This document shows, piece after piece, positions 40,705-51,400 of a stretch of 64,000 bases of DNA. Below the pieces are notes generated by a model. It did no database searches, had not been told where the DNA came from, and saw only the letters and a list, made by a program, of their open reading frames with translations. Every line of letters begins with the position of its first letter. Position 1 is the stretch's first letter. The position numbers and the translations under genes were made by a program. Origin of the DNA: Aphanomyces cochlioides (Eukaryota > Oomycota > Saprolegniomycetes > Saprolegniales > Verrucalvaceae); NCBI GenBank assembly GCA_019828595.1, contig JAHQRK010000012.1, forward strand, positions 1,364,001 through 1,428,000, in the 5' to 3' direction.

Positions 40705-42506
40705 ATGGCGACGTCCTTGTCCTTTATTGACAGCTTGGTGCCATGCCGTGCTCATGTTGATGCTTTCGCAGGCCAGCTCGGCATGCCGGCGAATGTCGTC
40801 CGTCTTGTGGTTGGACTCGTTCTCGGCTGTGTCTTGGCGCCACTCTCGCACCTCGTGAAAGCTCCAAATAGCCGTCATTTGCTCAACACAGTCTTGGGGA
40901 TGGCCATCGGATGGTTTGTCTTCGATGTGAATTTGATCCACTCGCTTGTCCCGACGCTGCTCACGTACTCTTTGATGCTTGTAGCCCCACGGTTCGTTCA
41001 TTTCACTTGAATCAGCTTTCATCCCCTTGCGTTGTGTAGTCAATCCGTCGGCCAAATCACGTCCATTATACTCTTCACCCACTTAGTTGCCAGGTTTGCC
41101 TTTTATCCCTCGTGAAAACCCTCATGGAGCTATTGTAGCCATGCATATCGTGAATTCTTTAGCGGAAACATCATTTGGGACGGCGCTCAAATGGTTTTGA
41201 CGCTCAAACTCAGCGGCACCGCCATCAGTTTCGGCGACGGACGTCTTCCAAATGACAAGAAATCGTCGTCTATCCTCCGCAACCAGCTTGTCGATGTTCC
41301 ATCGCTTTTGTCGCTCTTTGGTACGTCAAAATATCAGCGATTCTGGCTTGATTCTCCTGTAGGTTACGTCTACTTCTTCCCGACATTCCTCGTCGGACCG
41401 ATTTTCGAATTCAACGAGTACATGACGTGGGTGTCTGAAGCCCGCGTCGCTCCGCTGCGCGTCCATTTGTACACATTTGGCATGCTGCTCGTTTGCATCA
41501 CGGGCCATACCATCTCTGAAGTTTACTTTCCAATTCTCGAGATGGACAAGCCGACGTATTATCCAGACCAGCCCTTCGCCGTCCGTTTCTTTCTGCAGCT
41601 TGTCTCGGCGGCGTTTTTCAAGTTCCGCTTTGTACACTCTGCTGCATTTTACTGCTTTCTGACTGTGGCTATCTCTGTGTAGTACATGGTGTGGCAATTT
41701 GGCGAAGTCGGTGGCGTTCTCGCTGGCTATGGCTACAATGCTAAAACCCAAACTTGGTACGAAATCCGACAACGTCTTTCAACTCGAACGAGGGTGTTTT
41801 AGGGATGGATTGCAAAATAACAACGTCTTCCTCGTCGAATTGCCCGTGAATCTCCGCGTAGCCATCAACGGATGGAACAGCAAAGTGGCGAAATGGCTCA
41901 ATACTTGTACAAAGTCCTTTTTTTCGTCCTCCTCAACCGTGCTTTGTAGATGTCTACCAGCGAGTCGGCCATAAAAATGGCAAACCGACGATTGTATCAA
42001 CACTGAGCGTATTCGTCGCAAGTGCAGCGTGGCATGGTCTTCTCCCTGGCTATTATGCCTTCTTTGTCATGGGTGGCTTGGGCGTCGAAGTCGGTCGACG
42101 TACGTCTTTGGTGCAGAAACTTGGTGCATGACAAACCCCTGTAGATAGTCGCCGCCGCTTCCGAAGTTATTTCCACTACACTCAAGACCGCAGTGGACAT
42201 CCCTGGGCTCCATTTTTCGACTTCCTCGACTCGAAGAAGGGCTCGCCCCTTGCAATTTTTTATGATCTTGGCGGTAAGCTCCATGCAAAAAATGCCGACA
42301 ACTTGGCCATTATTGCGATTTTAGGGCTCGCGCTTTCTTGGTTTATGATGAGTTACACCTCGCCATCTTTTGTATGGCTCGACATGGCACGATGCTACCG
42401 GTGGTGGTCTACAGTCTACTGCATTCCTCACGTTATGACTTTCCTCACGTTGGCCATTTTCATCGCGACCGACTCGAGAATCCCGCAAGCTAAAAAGTCA
42501 GCCTAA
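40705..42506 (+). CDS. MBOAT lysophospholipid acyltransferase 2
   Basis: A plus-strand gene of about ten exons joined by 41-52-bp introns. It starts MATSLSFIDSLVPC and ends IPQAKKSA. Successive exons encode MPANVVRLVVGLVLGCVLAP, IIWDGAQMVLTLKLSGTAI, VYFFPTFLVGPIFEFNEYM, WQFGEVGGVLAGYGY, NGWNSKVAKWL and SAAWHGLLPGYY (catalytic His), then the final membrane segments. Splice junctions such as 41321-41362 preserve frame, with all donors seen being GT. MBOAT enzymes of this type reacylate lysophospholipids in the ER membrane. It is a tandem paralogue of the gene at 43270 and a distant copy of the minus-strand gene at 22649. Acyl-acceptor specificity cannot be read from sequence. Confidence 0.87.
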
Positions 42507-42519
42507 AAATAACCTTCAT

Positions 42520-43086
42520 GGCGGGTCTGGATGCCACCAAAAATGGCATAAAAATGCCAAAAAATGCCATAATTCGAAATATGTCATAATTTTCAATTTT
42601 GACTGTCTGGATGCCACCTTCTCAAAGATTTTTTTGTCACAATTTTCTGGAGTTTTGGCCAAATTATGCCATAAAAGAAATGGACCAAATTGGTCTATTT
42701 TATTTATGACATATTTTCGTCATAAACGCACTGATCGAGTCAAGCTTGAGATTCAGCTTGTCATTTCTACAAAAATACACGCACACACTATATATTATCA
42801 CTGTTGCATGTTCTAACACTCTGAGAAGCGACAGTGAACGAGCCTTGCTCATCTCTGGCTCCTTTCAAAGTTTCCGGTAGGAAGTGACTGACACAGCAGT
42901 ATGACAACAATGGTCTACACTGGTTATGTTGAAGTTTCTTGTGGGCCTCAAGTTGTGGCATCCAGACAAATAACAAATTCTCCAACCATTCCATGTTAAA
43001 TTGTGAATTTGGAACTTTGGAAAATTTTTGCAAAATGTCATTTCAGTTTTATGGAATAAAAAAATTGATGGGCATCCAGACCCGCC
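42520..43086. mobile_element. 567-bp non-autonomous element with nested inverted repeats
   Basis: The outer ends GGCGGGTCTGGATGCC (42520-42535) and its inverse (43071-43086) match at 16 of 16 positions. An inner pair, TGTCTGGATGCCAC (42604-42617) and its inverse (42955-42968), contains the same CTGGATGCCAC core. No ORF is present. A target-site duplication is not evident. It fills most of the space between the two tandem MBOAT genes. Confidence 0.7.
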
Positions 43087-43269
43087 CTCAACAACGAACA
43101 TGGGACATCCTTCTACCTGTATAAATTGATAAACCTGTTATAATTTATACAAAAATTGGTGAGGAAAAATGGATGTTGACTGTATAAATTAATATAATGT
43201 GTAATATGATATACGGACTCTTTACTCATGTTGTCGAGATTTGTCATTGAATATCTTTGGCGTGATAGG

Positions 43270-45136
43270 ATGAACGTGCCTGGACGTGATGTCATCGACG
43301 AATATGCAAGTTCCGTGGGTTTGCCCGTGAATATGATGCGCCTCGTGGTTGGTCTTATTGCTGGATGCGTTCTAGCACCTCTAGCCCATGTTTGCCCGAC
43401 ACCTACGACCCGTACAAGCTTGAAATTCGATCGTTGAACTCACTTGGATCTTCCTAGGCCATGTGTTCAACACCGCGATGGGTATCGCGATTGCGTGGTT
43501 TGTCTTTGACGTGAGCGTGATTCATTCGATTATCCCAACGCTGGTGACTTACTGCTTCATTCAGTGGTTGCCAAGGTGCGACCCGGGTCAAAATTCTCGA
43601 TTCTATGGAATTTTGACGGTAGAGCCACCGTCGGGCGCGTAACCGCGATCTTCCTCTTCGCGTATTTACTAGCAGCGTATACGTCCTACCACCATGCTGT
43701 CTTTGACATCCCATCTAGCCATGTTTACCGCGAAATTTACGGCGGCGATATTATGTGGGATGCACCACAAATGGTTCTCACATTGAAGCTAACTGGCACA
43801 GCGATCAGCTATGGCGATGGCGGTGCGGCAGACAAAAAATCCACAAGCTCCAGCATTCGCCGCAACCAGTTCACCAAGAAACCATCGCTGCTTGAGATCT
43901 TTGGCATGATATTCAGTTGCAATTCTGGATTCTTATGGCTCGACTAGGCTATGTTTTCTTCTTCCCAACGTTTCTCGTCGGTCCCATTTTTGAATTCAAC
44001 GAGTATATGGCATGGAACGATGCAAATCAGCTCCCACCTCTGGGTGTTGTGCTTGAGAAAGTCTTTCGCCTTGTGGTAAACACTACCTTGTTTCAATCTC
44101 TTGCTGAAGTTTCCTCGGTAGATCTGTCTTGTGGCTTTTTTTGCCGGCGAGGTTTATGTGCCATTGACAAAGATGGACTCACCGGACTTTTATCCCGATG
44201 AATCCACCGGGACGCGCATTTTCCTCCAGCTCTTGGCTGGCGACTTGTATAAATTCCGCTTTGTACGTTCGTGTCAAAGCTCCAATTCCAAGAGAGCTCA
44301 TGGTCGCTGCGTAGATTTTAGTGTGGCAATTGGGCGAGCTCGGTGGTGTTTTAGCTGGATACGGCTTTGATCCCGTCGCGAAAAACTGGTACCTTGACCG
44401 CTGTTGCAATTATCTCTCATTCTTGTATTCTCTAGGCATGGTCTACGCAACAACGATCTTTTCATGACGGAACTGCCGGTCAATTTCCGCACGGCGGTGA
44501 ATAACTGGAACATGAAAGTCCAGAAGTGGCTCACAACTTGTTTGTGAAGTTTCCAAGTACAAGTCTGACAATGCTATAGATGTCTACGAACGCGTTGGTT
44601 GGAAAAATGGAAAACCAACGACGTTATCGACCTTGAGCGTCTTTGTTGCGAGCGCCATTTGGCATGGGCTGCATCCTGGCTATTATGTTTTCTTTGTCGC
44701 TGCGGCCATGGCCATCGAAGTCGGCCGTCGTAAGTTCCTCCTATGTTTGCAATTTCCAAAGATGTTTGTGGTAGATATTCGTCGTCGCTTCCGCCCGTAT
44801 TTCCATTACACGGACAACCGAGAAGCTCATCCTTTAGCATGTTTTGCAGAATGTTTAAATCCAAAGATAGCATCGCCCTTGGCAATATTTTATGACATTG
44901 GCGGTACTCTCCACGATACATTCGATTGACGCGCTCACGATTCTTGTGTAGGGCTTGTGGCTTGCTGGATATTCTTCTACTCGTTCAAGCCGTCGTTTGT
45001 TTGGCTCAACCTTTCGCGTTGTATTCAGTGGTGGTCGACTTTGTATTTTATCCCTCAAATCGCACTCATTGCCACTTTCGTTGGGCTTTCTCTCACAGCC
45101 CCCAAGCACGCATCCACTGCAAAGAAGGCCCAGTAA
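43270..45136 (+). CDS. MBOAT lysophospholipid acyltransferase 3
   Basis: A plus-strand multi-exon gene. The start MNVPGRDVIDEYASS (43270) was chosen by alignment to the paralogues; an upstream in-frame ATG exists at 43228. Motifs in order: LVVGLIAGCVLAPLAHV, AMGIAIAWFVFDVSVIHS, MWDAPQMVLTLKLTGTAI, VFFFPTFLVGPIFEFNEYM, WQLGELGGVLAGYGF, NNWNMKVQKWL and SAIWHGLHPGYY (catalytic His). The end is ASTAKKAQ. The intron 43904-43947 begins GC rather than GT, yet removing it restores the conserved FG-YVFFFP junction exactly. The predicted role is ER lysophospholipid acylation, as for the tandem copy. The reading frame is intact across all inferred exons. Confidence 0.86.
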
Positions 45137-45632
45137 GTCTACGCTCAGTATCGACAAGATTCAACATAAGCTGCTATATTCCCCCTTGGATAAAGCGCAA
45201 GCAAGCAATCCACGTGTTCTGTATACGTCTATGCAATCTCATCGTGGTGGGTTTCCTCACGTTCTAGTTGTGGATTCAATTTCTCGCATCTTCAAGCTGT
45301 TAGCATGGCTTCGATTCTTTCTCTTTCGTTTCCATGACATACATTTCAAGTTGACGTAAGTATCAATAATTCCGCTGCTGGTCAAAGCCTTACCATTCGA
45401 TCTTTGAACTTATCCCAGTTGGCAGTTACGGCTAATTCGCAATGCAAATGGCAATTTATCGAGACTAGGATAATATTGCATGCCATGACTCAAATCTTTT
45501 ATTGTTCAAGCGGCTTGACAGTAGTAAACATTTGAGTCATCCTACCATTTCATCTTGGTTAGCCCCTTTGATAAGGTTGTAAGATCGTAAAATGGTGGAA
45601 CGACAAGTCATCAATCACCTGAGATTGCGACC
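45137..45632. other. Intergenic region left of the LINE
   Basis: 3' flank of MBOAT 3. It has only short overlapping ORFs. The right end (AAGGTTGTAAGATCG... TTGCGACCTGG) loosely resembles sequence at 55790-55845 on the other side of the LINE, perhaps a shared older repeat. Confidence 0.35.
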
Positions 45633-45647
45633 TGGTGTCTACATCTT
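45633..45647 (+). repeat. LINE target-site duplication, left copy
   Basis: TGGTGTCTACATCTT, identical to 55556-55570 on the far side of the retrotransposon. Confidence 0.85.
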
Positions 45648-45689
45648 ATTCCCAAATTTGCTGTGTGGCCCACAAGTGGTACTCCGCAC

Positions 45690-48347
45690 ATGGGCGCATC
45701 GGACCCTCCGCCAGACCCGCCGCTGGCCAAGAAGACACCGCCTCAACCTCGGCCGCCAGCAGCACCACCGGATCAAGATCTACTTCCTAACCCGACTTGC
45801 GTGCTGTCCCCACCCCGGCGCCATAGTCAACGACTCCGCCTGCGGCAACAGACAATAGCACCACAACCACCCGTACAACTCCCGGCAGTCGATGCCACCT
45901 CCACCATTCCCCCTGCGACTTCCCAGTCCTCCAGCAACCATACCGAAGACCTATCCAACGGGCGCGACCCACCGCCACCATGCCACAAGGCCACAGAAGA
46001 CCCAGCATCGCTGGCCTGTCAGGCCCAACACCCTCCCTCACCTCCCTCCTCTACCAACCCACCTGGCAGCTTGCTTGACGAGCCACATCCTCAGACCACC
46101 TCACCAGCACGTCCCTTCAGGGAGCATCAACACCAACGGCTCTTTCCGCTTTTCCAACAACCACTGCCTCTTCTTTTTCCTCGCTTTACATCCCTGTCCC
46201 ACACGCAGTCCGCATCACCTCCTTCCCCCAACTCCAGTTTTCAACCCGACGTACACATGCCACCCGCCTCGACACCGCCCCCGGCCCAAGAAGCACCAGC
46301 TGGTACCCCACCCAAACAGGCCGATCAGGCTCCTGCCGCTCATCCGACCGCAGATCCAACACTAGCTGCTGCAAGCAGCACTACACAGCCTGAGGCCTCA
46401 GTACCGAGTACGCCAGACCAACGCTCTATCATTTCAATTGAAGACTATCGCAAACGCAAACACGATGAGGATGTGGACAGTGGCTCTTCAAAGCGCGTTG
46501 CACCCATTACCCCACCGGTCGCTGCACCGTCAACACTACCTCTCGCGCTGCCAGCACCCACGCCAACACGCGCGCCAACCCCTCACAACGCAAACACCAT
46601 GGCGGACACGCATCAAGATGAAGATATGCAGGATCCTGAGCCACACGGTACGTCCCAAGACCAGCAGTCCTCTGGCGCATCTCCCTCTCCCAAACGCCCG
46701 GGCCTTGAAGAAATTCGTGATGAGTGCCATCCGCCCATGCTCTATGAGAACGACGCCATTTTCTGGGACGCCGAAGACGAACTTTTCCCTGTGCTCACAG
46801 ATGACGAGATCAACAACATCGAAACCGCTTTTGCGCAATCCACCAACACACTCTTGTTCCATCTCAATCCCGACGACGCCTCAAGATACAACATCCTCAA
46901 CTTCCGCGAAGAAATCACATCCGACTGCAAGTATTTTTACAACATTACGTTCCCCATGCCTCTCACAGGTTCGGCCTTGGTCCTGATGGGTACACCCAAT
47001 GAACGCCATATTGAGGCCTGGTCGGTGGCCAAACGTGGATACATGCTCTTGCCTAAGGCTATGATTATGGTCTCTTACCAACACGAGGCCAACACCGACC
47101 CTCCCCAGAGTCTCAATCAGCTGGAATACTCCAACACTGACTACATGTCTCCAAACGACCTTCGCAAGGCCTTCCGCGCACTGGGCGCTCCTGATTACAT
47201 TGTCTGCAGTCACTCCAGAAATGGAGACAACACGCGCCGCACGGAACGCTGGCCCAGCATCGGGTGTATCAACCGTCGGACCGACAAACTCTTCAAATTC
47301 CGTGTGATGTTCCCCAATCAAGCTCTCACAGAACCGGTATATGCCAATTACCATGCCCTCCGACGCTCCCAAGGCACGCATGAAGACGTTCCTAACTCCC
47401 TTCAACTTCGACCGCTCAGCGAGCTCCACTGGGATCAGCCCTCTCAAATCTTCTATAGCCCCGTCCTTCCGTCCAACAGTCATCTCCGTGACACGAAACT
47501 TCGCCTGTCTCCCTTTCCTCCAACCATCCGGGCAGCGGACATTGCCATCATGCTAGCAGAACAAGTCTTTGACAAAACTGATGTGGACATCACGGGCACA
47601 GTTGCCACAATTACCTTTTACAACTCAGAAATCCGTGATATTGCCTGGCAAGCTTGGCGCAATGACCCCTTGATCGTTCGAGGCTATGTCCTCGCAGTCT
47701 CGGCCCTCACTGGCCCGCCTCAGCGACCGCCACCATCTTCAGCGCTCCTTACCTGCCATGAATGTGGCCGTCTTGGCCATAAAGCCTCCGAATGCACCGT
47801 TTTTCAAGAACTCGATGACCATGGTCGACCACTACGACCACAAGCTGCACCAGCTCCCAACACCCCCTATGACCCCCGACGAGACACCAGACCTAGCCAA
47901 GCACGCTCGGGCCGCAGCCGCTCCACTCCCGCAGCGCCACAGAAAGGCCGTAGCGCCAGTCACGGCCCAACCCAGGTGGTGGCCACCAAGCCCACTGGCC
48001 CTGCGGGCAATGCTCTGGCATTCTCCGATGTTCGACGGCTGCAAGAACGTTTTCTTCGAGTGGAAGCGGAAACTAAACGCTATAGTGACGAACTCGCTAA
48101 GGTCAAGGCGGAAAACATGGCCCAAAAAGCGCAACTCGAAGAACAAGCAGCGCAACTGGCTACTCATGCAGCGCAACACGCGACCACCCAACAGGCGCTG
48201 GAGGAGCAAGCACGCGTGCAAGCCCAAGCAGCAGAGGATCGCCTAGCCACGAAGGCCAACATCGCTCAAGCCATTGCACTACTCACGCAAGCCGCGTCAG
48301 CTCCAGCTCCGTCTGCTCCACCAGCTAATAACCCTCAGCGAAACTAA
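45690..48347 (+). CDS. LINE ORF1, gag-like nucleic-acid-binding protein
   Basis: Open frame of about 885 residues. The first ATG is at 45690 (MGASDPPPDPPLAKK). The first 300 residues are Pro/Thr-rich and disordered. The middle is a globular region (YKYFYNITFPMPL-like, WSVAKRGYMLLP). Near the C-terminus is a single zinc knuckle, CHECGRLGHKASEC, fitting CX2CX4HX4C. After it comes a basic stretch and a Gln/Ala-rich coiled coil (VEAETKRYSDELAKVKAEN, LEEQAAQLATHAAQ). ORF1 proteins of LINEs coat the RNA and chaperone strand exchange. It is uninterrupted, unlike ORF2. It ends 137 bp before ORF2. Confidence 0.85.
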   Translation: MGASDPPPDPPLAKKTPPQPRPPAAPPDQDLLPNPTCVLSPPRRHSQRLRLRQQTIAPQPPVQLPAVDATSTIPPATSQSSSNHTEDLSNGRDPPPPCHKATEDPASLACQAQHPPSPPSSTNPPGSLLDEPHPQTTSPARPFREHQHQRLFPLFQQPLPLLFPRFTSLSHTQSASPPSPNSSFQPDVHMPPASTPPPAQEAPAGTPPKQADQAPAAHPTADPTLAAASSTTQPEASVPSTPDQRSIISIEDYRKRKHDEDVDSGSSKRVAPITPPVAAPSTLPLALPAPTPTRAPTPHNANTMADTHQDEDMQDPEPHGTSQDQQSSGASPSPKRPGLEEIRDECHPPMLYENDAIFWDAEDELFPVLTDDEINNIETAFAQSTNTLLFHLNPDDASRYNILNFREEITSDCKYFYNITFPMPLTGSALVLMGTPNERHIEAWSVAKRGYMLLPKAMIMVSYQHEANTDPPQSLNQLEYSNTDYMSPNDLRKAFRALGAPDYIVCSHSRNGDNTRRTERWPSIGCINRRTDKLFKFRVMFPNQALTEPVYANYHALRRSQGTHEDVPNSLQLRPLSELHWDQPSQIFYSPVLPSNSHLRDTKLRLSPFPPTIRAADIAIMLAEQVFDKTDVDITGTVATITFYNSEIRDIAWQAWRNDPLIVRGYVLAVSALTGPPQRPPPSSALLTCHECGRLGHKASECTVFQELDDHGRPLRPQAAPAPNTPYDPRRDTRPSQARSGRSRSTPAAPQKGRSASHGPTQVVATKPTGPAGNALAFSDVRRLQERFLRVEAETKRYSDELAKVKAENMAQKAQLEEQAAQLATHAAQHATTQQALEEQARVQAQAAEDRLATKANIAQAIALLTQAASAPAPSAPPANNPQRN

Positions 48348-48484
48348 AGCAAGGGCGTCGCATTCGGCCGCCGGCGTCCTTTTACCTTCCAAGGCCGTTT
48401 ATATACACATGGTTCCTCCTCCTATCCTTCCTCTTTACTGGTGTAACCGCATCACATTCTCACTCGCACACTCTCCAACATGCC

Positions 48485-51400
48485 ATGCCGCTGGCTCCAG
48501 GCCTCGACCTACCTATCATGGACACTATCTCCTTTGGCCACACTGGCCTACCTTCCTCTGATGACTCTGCTAACTCAGAATGCAGCGACCGTCGCCTTCA
48601 AGCGACTTCGCCCATACAGGCCATGGCACACCGCTCCCAACGGGGTCCACATCGCCGGAAGCCATGGAGGCCCGTCAAACACAACTTCATCCCGCCGCAA
48701 CTGGGCACTGATTGGTCTCCGACCGATGCAATCCGCACGCGTGAAGCGCGTCAATATGAATCGTATCTCGGACACCCGGTCCCCCCTCCCGCTATACGTG
48801 AAAACACATTACGCATCGCCACAATCAACATCAACAAAAACACCAAGACCAAACTCCACGCCGAACTCGGTGACTGGTTCATAGCGCACCAGCTCGACTT
48901 TGCTATTTTGGCAGATGCAGACCTTGGCGCCCAGCCTTTCCACATCTGGTGTACCCAGACGAATGGTTCATTGAGGCCGGGCCTCGCCACACTCGGCGCT
49001 GGCAGGGTAGCAATCCTCTACGACTACCAACGGTGGCACGCGCGACTTCAGCTCACAGCTACCACATCTTCACCCTCGGGGCGTAGCATTACAATCCACT
49101 TCCGACTGGGCCAACGAGGCAAATTAACACTCCTTGGCACATACTGCCCGGTATCGCCTCATACATGCCGCACTGAAACGCAACAAGAATGGGACTGGCT
49201 AGCGGAGCACACACCGCCACCAGCGCCACGCACATTAGTCCTGCTAGCGGGCGACTTCAACACCTATGGCACTAATCCCCTGGATCGATCCAGCCCAGCG
49301 CTCCAGGGCCAGCATGGCCATTGGCGAAGCTTTCGAATCCTGGCAACAACTCCACAACTGGACGTCTACTTTCCGCTCTGTCCACCCGCAGTTACCCCGG
49401 TATACATATGCCAGGGCTGGCACCGCCGTAGCACTTGATGACATCTTCATTCAAACCAATGCGGCCCATCGCATTCAAGCCAGTGGCATCTGGATCGGCT
49501 CACTACACTCCAGTGATCACATTAGCACGCCAATCGCGGAAATCGCACTCGACTTACACTGGACCTCCAGCTCTCAACTCAAAGGGGTCTGCCCTATCCG
49601 TGTGGTCAACACACGCAAAGCTACTGCCACAGAACTGGCACAATTCACAATGCACACGACCCATCTTATGCAATCTCTGCAACTTCCGCCGTTGATTCCT
49701 CCGTTAGCAGACACCGAGGATGACCCTGCGTTTATCAGCCACTGGCTGGAAACTGCCATGCACAACCTCTACGCTATTTTATATGGTAGCGCCAAAAGCC
49801 TTTGGGGTGAGACCAGCCAAACTCAACGAGCCATCAATCGAGCAACAGCTATTAAACGCTCCAACCGCTGCATGGCGCAATGGCGCTATATCCTTCGTCT
49901 CCTCGCGGATTAGGAGCTATCAATTCCTGATATCATTGGTCTAGCGGACAACATCCAATGGCCCAAATGGGTTCGCGATCCAGCCAAGCTCCCAAAGGCA
50001 CCCCTCATGCCTCAAAGGCATTAACATTACACCACTGGTGGACCAACCGACCAACTGACCCACAAGCCTCAATTGGCCATTGGCGCATGTGGCTCCTTAC
50101 TGGCTGGACCCATTGGCACAGTGTCTACAACAGTCGACGCCGCTGGCGAACTACGGCTCAGCGCCTTTTTGCACAACGTTATCGAACGGAGCTTTTTACG
50201 GGCAACGGCACGAGACAATTTCTCCAAAATGCCCTCGGGTGACCCACGCCTCCAATCTCCATCCGCAGTACTATGGTCGACCACCCTGACGGTACACGAA
50301 CATACTCTGAAAACAAAGCCGATGTAACGGCAGCGCTCCAACATCTCCTTGACAATTGGATACCCCCGACACAGCGCACCGAGCGTCCCGCCCACCTCTC
50401 CACACTATCACCCACGGAACTGCCTCAGGCGCCGCGCTTCGTTCGTGAATGGTTACTACATGACATGCACCGGCCGGAACATATCGCCCCCGGCTTCCTA
50501 CATGGGGATCAATGTACATGGGACATATATGTCTATACACCTGAGATGCAGCAACGCTGTGACTGGTACCTCCGTAAACATGTTGCACCCGGCTATGGTG
50601 GTGTCTCTCAGGAACTATGGATCGCAGCCCCCCCGGCCATACGCGAGCGTGAACGCCTTATTATCAACACCATCCTCCGCACTGGATGTGTTCCCCCTTG
50701 CCTGGGCCGCAAACAGATGCTATACCTCGCTAAATCTGACACAGCCCATGGCATCGTAAATCTCGATCCCGGTTTACCACCCTGGCGTCCCATTACAGTA
50801 CAAAGTGCCTTCACAAGCCGTCTTTTCATGGTCATACGGGACTATATTACTCCGATCATATACCCAATGAGCCCCTCCAACATGGATTCCAAAAGGACCG
50901 CACAGTACAAGATGCGGTCATCTTGACATCGCTTCTCATTGACCGCGCTCAGCGCACAAATTCAGAACTCTTTCTTACATCCAAAGATTGCCTCAAATGC
51001 TTTGATCGGGTTCCCTCATGGGTCATGGAATATGTCTACCTTGAACTGGGCGTACCACCGACGCCACGAAAACTCATGGCTCATTTCCACGGAGCCAGTC
51101 AAATTGATATCTGCACTGCCTTTGGCTGGGTGGATGGTGGCCACCGAGACTTTGGCCTTGGGCAAGGCTCTATCCTGGCAGTCATGCACATCGGCTACTA
51201 CATGGACATCCTCCAACAGCAACAACAATGCGGGCTAGATCCCGTCAAACTCGTACATCACCAACACACCGATGGCTTGACTCAACGGTCCATCGGCAGC
51301 CTGCTCTTTGTAGATGATGCCCTCGATGTAGCCACATCCTACGCAGGCATCCAGCACCGTGCTACCACATCCAATATTTTCACAGGCAAATATGCCTCTG

